Shown here piece after piece: positions 1-6,900 of a stretch of DNA of 14,634 bases. The DNA is taken from assembly GCA_023438115.1 (NCBI GenBank), contig JAEZEB010000221.1:1-14634 (forward strand), read 5' to 3'. Numbering within the stretch: the stretch's first letter is position 1; each line of letters opens with the position of its first letter. Source of the DNA: Pseudomonadota bacterium (GTDB taxonomy: Bacteria > Pseudomonadota > Gammaproteobacteria > Burkholderiales > Burkholderiaceae_C). The position numbers were made by a program, and so were the translations under genes. Below the pieces are notes generated by a model. The model made no database searches. It was not told the DNA's origin and saw nothing but the letters and a program-made list of their open reading frames with translations.

Positions 1-5
1 CATGG

Positions 6-26
6 ATCCCGGGTCAAGCCCGGGAT
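6..26. repeat. Perfect 8-bp inverted repeat, hairpin-forming
   Basis: Positions 6-13 (ATCCCGGG) and 19-26 (CCCGGGAT) are perfect reverse complements around a 5-base loop (TCAAG). The element lies just beyond the stop of the minus-strand acyl-CoA dehydrogenase gene, so it could stop or protect that transcript, but no T-run follows the stem on the minus strand. I recall very similar CGGGTCAAGCCCGGGATGAC strings as dispersed intergenic repeats in proteobacterial genomes; that is memory, not a search. Whether it works as a terminator is inference. Confidence 0.6.
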
Positions 27-40
27 GACAAGGCCCCACC

Positions 41-65
41 TCACCTCACCTCACCTCACCTCACC
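41..65. repeat. Pentanucleotide tandem repeat (TCACC)x5
   Basis: Five exact copies of TCACC run from 41 to 65, with a partial copy (CACC) at 37-40. Read on the minus strand this is GGTGA repeated. The first unit met by the ribosome supplies the TGA stop of the acyl-CoA dehydrogenase gene (61-63). Because GGTGA repeated carries TGA in every reading frame within 15 bases, copy-number change by slippage would hardly alter the protein end. Confidence 0.85.
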
Positions 66-1338
66 GCAACCGCACCGGCGCCGCCATTTGCTCCGGCGTC
101 GTGAAGTACTCCGCCCACTTCCCGCGCTGCTCCTGCGCCCTTCGCAACTCGCTGCGCGCCACGGTCCGCAGGTGCACCTCGTCCGGCCCGTCCATCAGCC
201 GCAGCGCGCGGCCCCAGGTGAAAAGGAAGGCCAACGGCGTGTCGGGCGAGAGGCCCATCGCGCCGAAGACCTGGATCGCGCGGTCCAGCACGCGCACCTG
301 CAGCCGCGCGGCCACAACCTTGATCGCGGCGATCCACGCGCGCAGCTCTTCGGGCGGTTCCGGCTGGTCCAGCGCCCAGGCGGTGCGCAACACCAGCAGC
401 CGCGCCTGGTCGATCTCGATGCGCGATTCGGCCAGCCACTCCTGCACGTTGGCCTGCTGCGCCAGCGGCCGGCCGAAAGCGCGGCGCTCCAGCGCGCGGT
501 CGCAGGCCAGGGCCAGCGCCAGCTCGCACTGGCCCAGCGTGCGCATGCAGTGGTGCAGCCGCCCGGGACCCAGGCGCGACTGCGCCAGGGCGAACCCCTC
601 GCCCCATCCGCCCAGCAGCTGGTCGGCCGGCACCCGCACGTTGCGCAGCACGATCTCGCAGTGGCCCTCGGGCGACAGGTGCTGCAGCACCGGGATGTTG
701 CGCAGCACCTCCACGCCGGGCGCTTCCCTGGGCACCAGGACCAGGCTGTGCGCGCCGTGCCGCTCGCCCTCGGGCGCATCCGCGTTGCGGCAGACGGCCA
801 CCAGCAGCCGGCAGTCCGGGTGCGCCGCGCCGGTGACGAACCACTTGCGGCCGTTGACGACCAGCGTGTCGCCCTCGCGCCGCGCTTCCGTGCGCAACGA
901 CGTGGGATCCGAGGAGGCCACGTCCGGCTCCGACATCGCGAAGGCCGAGCGCGACTCACCCGCGAGCAGCGGATCCAGCCAGCGGCGCTGCTGCGCCGGC
1001 GTGGCATGCCGCAGCAGCAGCTCCATGTTGCCGCTGTCCGGCGCCTGGCAGTTGAAAACCTCGGCGGCCCAGGGCAGGCGCCCCATCGCCTCGGCCAGCG
1101 GCGCGTAGTCCTGGTGCGACAGCGCCGTGCCCGGCGCGCCCGCGGGCAAGGCGGGCAGGCACAGGTTCCACAGGCCCTCTTCCCGCGCGAGCGCCCGCAG
1201 ATCGCCCAGGAACGCCGCTGGCTCGCCGCGCGCCGCGCTCGCCTGCCAGGCGGCGTTGTGCGGCAGCAACCAGCGCGCGAAGAACGCCTCGAGGCGCGCC
1301 AGCCACCCGGCGGCGGGGACGGAGGGCTCGAAGTTCAT
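61..1338 (-). CDS. Acyl-CoA dehydrogenase (ACAD10/11-like)
   Basis: A 425-residue flavoprotein expected to oxidise an acyl-CoA to the trans-2-enoyl-CoA, passing electrons to electron-transfer flavoprotein in the cytosol. The ACAD signature FAMSEPDVASSD is at residues 133-144, followed by NGRKWFVTGA (162-171), the wording of the ACAD10/11 and related bacterial subfamily. The second signature region, QVFGAMG, is at 356-362. DGPDEVH (383-389) carries the glutamate that I infer to be near the catalytic base site. The length suits the family. I chose the ATG at 1338 because the preceding in-frame residues from the GTG at 1395 look non-native; neither start has a clear ribosome-binding site. It diverges from the plus-strand gene at 1563. 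The acyl substrate cannot be read from the sequence. Confidence 0.93.
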   Translation of the reverse strand: MNFEPSVPAAGWLARLEAFFARWLLPHNAAWQASAARGEPAAFLGDLRALAREEGLWNLCLPALPAGAPGTALSHQDYAPLAEAMGRLPWAAEVFNCQAPDSGNMELLLRHATPAQQRRWLDPLLAGESRSAFAMSEPDVASSDPTSLRTEARREGDTLVVNGRKWFVTGAAHPDCRLLVAVCRNADAPEGERHGAHSLVLVPREAPGVEVLRNIPVLQHLSPEGHCEIVLRNVRVPADQLLGGWGEGFALAQSRLGPGRLHHCMRTLGQCELALALACDRALERRAFGRPLAQQANVQEWLAESRIEIDQARLLVLRTAWALDQPEPPEELRAWIAAIKVVAARLQVRVLDRAIQVFGAMGLSPDTPLAFLFTWGRALRLMDGPDEVHLRTVARSELRRAQEQRGKWAEYFTTPEQMAAPVRLR

Positions 1339-1485
1339 CGCGGCGGCACGCGCAAGGCCATGCCATGAACATACGCCGGCCGGCGGGCCGCGCACTGACG
1401 CACATCAAGGGGATGCACGCCCGCGCAGCCGCACCGGCCATCGCGCGTGCCGGCCCGCCCGCTCCGGATGGAGGAGGCGCCGGGC

Positions 1486-1502
1486 TAACAATTGGGCACA
1501 AT
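1486..1502 (+). promoter_or_regulatory. Possible promoter -10 region in the divergent gap
   Basis: The gap 1339-1562 between the divergent genes is GC-rich except for a short A/T island. It contains TAACAAT (1486-1492) and CACAAT (1497-1502), either of which could be a -10 box for the plus-strand gene at 1563. No matching -35 box is evident. Copies of GGCGCC flank the island at 1476-1481 and 1506-1511. CACAATGG also occurs upstream of cysK on the minus strand. This is a weak call based on local composition. Confidence 0.25.
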
Positions 1503-1562
1503 GGGGGCGCCGCTGCCGCTCCAGCCTCATCCGTGCCCGCACTCAACGACCTGCCAAAGCTC

Positions 1563-2096
1563 ATGCCGTTCGCGCTCGCCGCGGTGGCGCTGGCGATCGC
1601 CGTGGCGCTGTGGCGGCTGCGGGCGCGCATGCTCAAGCGGGCGGCCCGCCGGCGCGCGGCGGGCTACCAGCTGATGGACTGCCTGAAGGCCTACACGGCC
1701 TGGATCGACTGGCATCGCGACGAGCCGCTGCTGCACCGCGATCCGGAGAACCTGGGCATCCCCGCCGCGCTGGCGCAGGCGGTGCAAGTGAAGGACCAGC
1801 ACTTCCCGGAGCTGTCCAAGCTCATGGTGCAGCTGCTGCAGTCGCACCGCGAGCTCATGCAGTACCTGTGGGAGCAGAACATCCTGCGCGTGAGCGGCGG
1901 CCGCCCCAACCGGCCGCACTATGCCGATCCGCGCTACCACCAGCTGCGCGACATGCAGGACGCGGCGCTGGACAGCCTGTTCCTGCGCTGCCGCGAACTC
2001 ATAGGCGAGACGGAAGTGGAGTGGAAGCGCACGCGCAGCGACTTCACCTTCTCCAGCCAGATGAGCCAGCCCTCGCAGTCCTCCACGCCCTCCTGA
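1563..2096 (+). CDS. Small membrane-anchored protein of unknown function
   Basis: I do not recognise a named family. The product is 177 residues from the ATG at 1563. It opens with one hydrophobic helix (about residues 3-17, ALAAVALAIAVALW type), followed by a very basic stretch (RLRARMLKRAARRRAA), which predicts an inner-membrane anchor with the rest in the cytoplasm. The soluble part is rich in Trp, Leu, His, Gln and Glu and looks helical (for example AYTAWIDWHRDEPLL and LLQSHRELMQYLWEQNIL). Upstream in-frame starts exist at 1365 (ATG) and 1533 (GTG), but the extra residues are low-complexity Ala/Pro/Gly and look like untranslated leader. The GTG at 1533 is the main alternative. Its stop abuts the stop of the convergent gene at 2097. 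Confidence 0.75.
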   Translation: MPFALAAVALAIAVALWRLRARMLKRAARRRAAGYQLMDCLKAYTAWIDWHRDEPLLHRDPENLGIPAALAQAVQVKDQHFPELSKLMVQLLQSHRELMQYLWEQNILRVSGGRPNRPHYADPRYHQLRDMQDAALDSLFLRCRELIGETEVEWKRTRSDFTFSSQMSQPSQSSTPS

Positions 2097-2771
2097 TCAC
2101 ACCCAGGGCAGCGCGTCCAGCAGGCTCGCCCACTCGGCGTCGCTGCGTTCGTGGCCGGGCACCTGGGCAGGCGCCACCGCGGGCGCGCTGAGCAGGTGCT
2201 GCCCATCCCACCGCAGGCTGCGCTCGGGCGTCAGCAGAATCCAGTGCCGTCCCGGCTCGCGCGTGGCGAGCCAGGCCGCCACCGCCTCGCATACGTAGTG
2301 CGCCGGCTCGTACCAGGCCACGGGCACCACGCCGGCGCGCAACGCCAGAGGACGGAACACCAGCCGCGCCTTCATCTTCTGGATGTCGCGCCGCACCGCC
2401 TGCGCCATCTGCCGCAGGCGCGCGAGGTCGAGGTCCGCGTGGTCGTTCTTGAGCTCGGGCTCGTACACCAGACGCCACAGCGTGCGGTACAGCAGGTCGA
2501 AGCGCAGCGGATCGCGGTGCATCACCACGAGTTCGCTCATGCGCACGAAGGACTGCGGGATGATGGCGCGCGCCGCGCGGTTGTGGATGGCCGCGCGCTC
2601 GCCGTCGAGCGGTTCCTCGCCGATGCCTTCGGCCGGCGCGGCAGTCCACTGCACGGCCTCGGGCGGCACGAGCTGCGCGAGCAGCCGGGTCGCCTCGCTG
2701 TGGAAACCTGCGACGTCGACTTGGTGGGACAGCGGGACCTGCACGGCACGCGGCGGACGGAACGGATACAT
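2097..2771 (-). CDS. DUF4130/TIGR03915-like protein, short C-terminus
   Basis: A 224-residue protein resembling the DUF4130 / TIGR03915 'putative DNA metabolism/repair' domain that stands beside a radical-SAM protein or is fused to UdgX-type uracil-DNA glycosylases. Matching blocks are VPPEAVQW (35-42), HRDPLRFDLLYRTLWRL (85-101), MAQAVRRDIQKMKARLVFR (122-140), AWYEPAHY (152-159), and HWILLTPERSLRWDG (176-190). The usual continuation after this point, a WxxYYxxIFNPAR...EMPKxYW segment as I recall it, is absent: the protein ends about 34 residues after WDG. No glycosylase domain or radical-SAM partner lies nearby. The common HKM motif reads QKM here. I chose ATG 2771 (MYPFRPP), with ATG 2792 as an alternative adding seven residues. 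It may be a shortened but functional form or a decaying remnant. Role in DNA repair is by family only. Confidence 0.72.
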   Translation of the reverse strand: MYPFRPPRAVQVPLSHQVDVAGFHSEATRLLAQLVPPEAVQWTAAPAEGIGEEPLDGERAAIHNRAARAIIPQSFVRMSELVVMHRDPLRFDLLYRTLWRLVYEPELKNDHADLDLARLRQMAQAVRRDIQKMKARLVFRPLALRAGVVPVAWYEPAHYVCEAVAAWLATREPGRHWILLTPERSLRWDGQHLLSAPAVAPAQVPGHERSDAEWASLLDALPWV

Positions 2772-2835
2772 CCCATTCTGCCTGCCGCCCATCGCGCGTG
2801 GGGCCGCGGCGGGGACTATTTCGCCCGGGCCACGG

Positions 2836-2857
2836 AAACTCCGCTCACGAAGCGGGG
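2836..2857 (-). terminator. Weak stem-loop overlapping the cysK stop
   Basis: Read on the minus strand, positions 2857-2851 (CCCCGCT) pair with 2845-2839 (AGCGGAG) with one G-T wobble around the loop TCGTG, and TTT follows at 2838-2836. The cysK stop codon (2847-2845) lies at the loop and stem. This is a plausible short intrinsic terminator for cysK, but the T-tract is only three bases. Confidence 0.35.
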
Positions 2858-3765
2858 AGGAAGCCTTCCACCGACAGGTAGCGCTCGCCCGTGTCGTAGT
2901 TGAAGCCGAGCACCGTGGCGCCCGCGGGGATGTCCTTGATCTTCTGCTGGATCGCCGCGAGCGTGGCACCGGAAGAGATACCCACCAGGATGCCCTCCTC
3001 GCGCGCGCAGCGCCGCGCCATTTCGCGCGCCGGTTCGGCCTCGACCTGGATGACGCCGTCGAGCAGCGAGGTCTCCATGATCGCGGGAACGAAGCCGGCG
3101 CCTATGCCCTGGATCGGGTGCGGCGCGGGCTGGCCGCCGGAGAGCACCGGCGACAGCACGGGCTCGACAGCGAAGACCTTCAGCTTGCTCCACTGCTTCT
3201 TGAGCAGGCGCGCGCAGGCCGTGATATGGCCGCCGGTGCCTACGCCGGTGATGAGGTAGTCCACGCCGTCGGGAAAGTCCTCGAGGATCTCGCGCGCGGT
3301 GGTGCGCTCGTGCACCTCCACGTTGGCGGCGTTCTCGAACTGCTGCGGGATCCACGCGCCGGGCGTCTGCTCCGCGAGTTCGTGTGCGCGCGCGATCGAG
3401 CCCTTCATGCCCTTTTCGCGCGGCGTCAGGTCGAAGGTCGCGCCATAGGCGAGCATCAGGCGCCGGCGCTCGACCGACATGCTGTCGGGCATCACCAGGA
3501 TCAGCTTGTAGCCCTTGACGGCCGCGACCATCGCCAGCCCGATGCCGGTGTTGCCGGAGGTCGGTTCGATGATGGTGCCGCCGGGCTTGAGCTTGCCACT
3601 GCGCTCGGCGTCCTCGACCATGGACAGCGCGATGCGGTCCTTGATGGAGCCGCCCGGATTGGCGCGCTCGGACTTCACCCACACCTGGTGGCTGTCCCCG
3701 AACAGCCGGTTGATGCGGATGTGCGGCGTGCGGCCGATGGTGTCGAGGATGCTGCTGGCCTTCAT
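2845..3765 (-). CDS. cysK: Cysteine synthase (O-acetylserine sulfhydrylase)
   Basis: A 306-residue cytosolic PLP enzyme that joins O-acetyl-L-serine and sulfide to form L-cysteine and acetate, the last step of assimilatory cysteine synthesis. The PLP-binding lysine is K42 in NPGGSIKDR (36-44). The substrate-binding loop TSGNTG is at 69-74, the glycine-rich phosphate loop GVGTGG at 174-179 and SSGA at 264-267. Length is typical of CysK. The start at 3765 is firm: AAGGAGAA (3778-3771) sits five bases upstream, whereas the longer frame to 3816 adds non-family residues. A CACAAT box at 3800-3795 could be its -10. It could instead be a CysM-type isozyme, but the size and loop motifs favour CysK. 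Confidence 0.95.
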   Translation of the reverse strand: MKASSILDTIGRTPHIRINRLFGDSHQVWVKSERANPGGSIKDRIALSMVEDAERSGKLKPGGTIIEPTSGNTGIGLAMVAAVKGYKLILVMPDSMSVERRRLMLAYGATFDLTPREKGMKGSIARAHELAEQTPGAWIPQQFENAANVEVHERTTAREILEDFPDGVDYLITGVGTGGHITACARLLKKQWSKLKVFAVEPVLSPVLSGGQPAPHPIQGIGAGFVPAIMETSLLDGVIQVEAEPAREMARRCAREEGILVGISSGATLAAIQQKIKDIPAGATVLGFNYDTGERYLSVEGFLPAS

Positions 3766-3794
3766 GCGTGTTCTCCTTCCGCGGCAAGGAGGCC

Positions 3795-3800
3795 ATTGTG
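3795..3800 (-). promoter_or_regulatory. Possible -10 box for cysK
   Basis: On the minus strand CACAAT lies 29 bases upstream of the cysK ATG, giving a short leader that includes the strong ribosome-binding site. The nearest -35-like string, CTGACC (3826-3821), is 20 bases away, which is too far for a good sigma-70 promoter. The rest of the 182-bp gap up to 3947 shows nothing else clear. Confidence 0.25.
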
Positions 3801-3947
3801 GCGCGGTTCCGCTCAAGGCGGGTCAGTGCAGCGCGGCGGACGGCCCGCTGGTGAGCAGCGCCGCCAGCGCATGCAAGCACGCGGGCCTGCGGCCACTTCC
3901 GCCGCATCGGCACGATGCGCATATTCAGGTACTACATGCGCCTCAAG

Positions 3948-6900
3948 TCACAAACGGATGTAGCCATCCTCCTCGCGCACTTGCGCTGATGCGATCAGGC
4001 GCTGGATGGCGGCATCGACGCGGGCTTCGGCTTCAGCCGGCGTTCTAGCCATACCTAGGAGCTTGCAGGCAGTACGCGCTAGATCTTGCCTTGGCGAAGC
4101 GCCAGCCTGTTCCAAGAGGTGCTTGACGAGGGCGCCAATCTCCTCGAGAGGAACATCGCTGACATGACGCCTGGACTGCTCCGTGTCATCGGCCACGCGG
4201 AATGTATTCCACCCATCCAATTGGGTTCCTGGTGGCCAGTAAAAGGTCCGGTCTCCATCCTTGGTGCGGATAGTGTCGGGAGGTACCAAGCGCTGTAGCC
4301 TTTCGACAATCCTAGCGCCCGTGCGCTTCAAACCCCAGGCGCGCGCAACGCGCTCGAACAAAACAGCGTCCGGCACTGGGCCTTCTTGCGTGATGATGCG
4401 CGTGACGTTCTCCCGGAGCAAAGACGCCGCAGTGTGCTCGTAGAACGCCTCTGGGCTACCTCCGTGGACCTCCACCGGCACGTAGTTCAGCAACTTAGGC
4501 GCCGCCGCGGGTGTTGGCTGCATGGGCGTATGTCCAGCGAACAGAACTGAATCCTGCTCTACAGCGTCCTCGGGTACAGGCTCCTCAGCGGTGAAAGTGT
4601 CCTGCGGCGACGCAACCTCTTCGGCTACGGCCGCTTGCAAACGTGCGTGCAGCTTCTCCAACTCACGCTCGGCGGAGAACCACCAGTCCGTCGACCAGAT
4701 GCGGTGCAACTTCCATCCAAGGGATTCAAGTACATGCTGGCGCAGGCGGTCTCGGTCTCTCGCGGATGCGGATGAGTGGTAACTTGCCCCATCACACTCC
4801 ACGCCCAGTAGATAGCGGCCCGGCGCGCGTGGGTCCACGACGGCCATGTCGATACGGTATCCGGAGCAGCCAACCTGCGAATGAACGACCCAGCCTTTGT
4901 CTCGTAGCATGTTGGCGACTGCGAGCTCAAAGGGGCTATCTGGACCGAGGCCAGTGGGCGAGCTACTCGCCACCAGGGCCCTCGCGCCTCCGATGGCGAA
5001 CTCGAGGTATTGCTTCAAGTCCTTGACGCCGGCGGCCCGAACTCTTGAGAGGTCGATGTGCTCGGGACGAAGCGTACTGAAGATGACAACGCCTTCGCGT
5101 GCACGGGATACCGCCACGTTCAAGCGCCGGTGACCGCCCTCCCCGTTCAAAGGTCCGAAGTTCATCGTCACCTTGCCGGCCGCATCCGGACCGTAGGTGA
5201 TGGAGAAGAAGATGATGTCGCGCTCGTCACCTTGCACGTTTTCGAGGTTCTTGACGAACAGTTCCTCGTGCTTGACCTCGGCGAGCGCGCGGTCCAAAAC
5301 TCCGTTCTGGCGCCTTCGTGCCTCCAGCAAGCTCTCGATCAGCGCTTGCTGCGTCTGATTGAACGTGACGACCCCGACGGACGCCTTACGTGATGCGCTG
5401 GTGAAATGGGCCTCAATGGCGTTGACCACAGCTTCCGCTTCAGCCTTGTTGGTCCTCGAGCCGCCCCTGTCGTACACGCCGGTCACGGGTTGAAACTTGA
5501 CGGCCACGTCGGAAGTCACCGGGGATGGGAATGTCACCAGCTCAGACTCGTAGTACCTCACGTTGCTGAACGTGATGAGGCTCTCGTGCCTGCTGCGGTA
5601 ATGCCACTTGAGGCTCAACCGGTTCATCCCAGCGCCCAGGCATTCATCCAAGATGCTTTCCAGGTCCTCAACTTGGTCATCGGATGCCGCGCCGTCGCCC
5701 TCATCGCTAGACTTAGCGAAGAAACTCGTTGGCGGCAGCTGTTTCGGGTCGCCCACAACGACGAGTTGCTTACCGCGGGCGATAACGCCGACTGCATCCC
5801 ACACTGGAATCTGAGAAGCCTCGTCAAAGACTACCAAGTCGAACTGGGCGTGGCGCGCGTCCAGGTACTGAGCGACGGACAGGGGCGACATCAGCAAACA
5901 GGGCTTCAGTTTGGGCAGGAGCGTCGGCAATCCCTGCACGAGCTGGCGCACAGGCATATGACGCCTTTGCTTCTGCATTTCCCGCCGCAGGCGCCCCATT
6001 TCGCTGTCGGCGCCGACGCTCGCGGCCGTGGCCGACGGCACTCGAGCAGAGAGCTGCGCGACGATATAGGTCTTTGTAAGATCTTGGAACCGGCCGTCAA
6101 CCTCGCGAAACTCTCGAATCTTGCGCTCATGATCGACGCTGGCGAAATTTCGAAGCACAGGGTCCGCGTCAAACGTCTTCTTCAACCACCAGTTCTGGTA
6201 GCTGAACTCAAAGTGCATGGCGACGTTTGGCAGGGTTACAGCGCCGGACTCTACGGTGCTCACCAGACCCTGCAGACCGACAGAGATTGCCTCTTCCCGG
6301 ACCTTTCGCCACTGGCACCAAGAACGCAGGTCCCCGTTGGCTTGCTTCCAGCGTTCAATGGCTGCGCAAACACGCTCGAGTGCCCCGTCCGCATCGGCGG
6401 GTCCGCTCAGCGGCTCCACAGGCTTGGCGAGCTCAGTGAGCCTCAGAAGACTGGCGGTGAATTCCGTGAGTCCGCCCCTAAAGGCAATAAGGCTGGCGCC
6501 AACCATCCCAGATGGCAGGAGCATGGCTCTTTGCTCGCCGAGGAGGGACACCAAATGCGCGTTGATGGCCTGCGCGCCTTCAGTACCGAGCGATAGAGTC
6601 TGTGCCAGAGCGCCGAGCGCCTGCGCGTACTTGCCCGCCCAGGCATTGTGTGCCTCTACATCTTCCCACTTCGTATCGACTCCAGAGAATGAATCCTGCA
6701 GGAGCAACTCGGCGTCCGCCTGCATGGAACGTAGGTACTCGTCTTCGTCGTTGACATCCGCCAGTGGCTCGAACGCCCGGGCCAGTGCTTCCGGTGTGGC
6801 CGGTTTGCCATCCAAGCGCACAGAGGCCAGCTTGCCCAGAATGCCTCGCCTAGCGAACCAGGACTTCGGCCACCAGGAATTGACTGCCTGACTCCATTCG

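Noticed and set aside
25..1368. Plus-strand open frame of 447 codons at the left end
   Set aside because: Antisense to the acyl-CoA dehydrogenase, which has both family signatures; the translation is Arg/Gln/Ala-rich.
1468..1488. Six-codon mini-ORF (ATG GAG GAG GCG CCG GGC TAA) upstream of the gene at 1563
   Set aside because: Too short to judge, with no ribosome-binding site and no conserved leader-peptide feature.
1365..1562. Longer start for the small membrane protein at 1365
   Set aside because: The added 66 residues are Ala/Pro/Gly-rich and precede a natural N-terminal membrane anchor; the A/T island at 1486-1502 looks like a promoter, not coding.
3918..3946. TTGAGG-17-TATGCG promoter-like pair on the minus strand before cysK
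   Set aside because: Spacing is right, but the -10 is poor and the pair begins at the helicase stop; a chance match is likely.
2383..3963. Plus-strand open frame of 526 codons over cysK
   Set aside because: Antisense to cysK and the DUF4130-like gene; low-complexity translation without family features.
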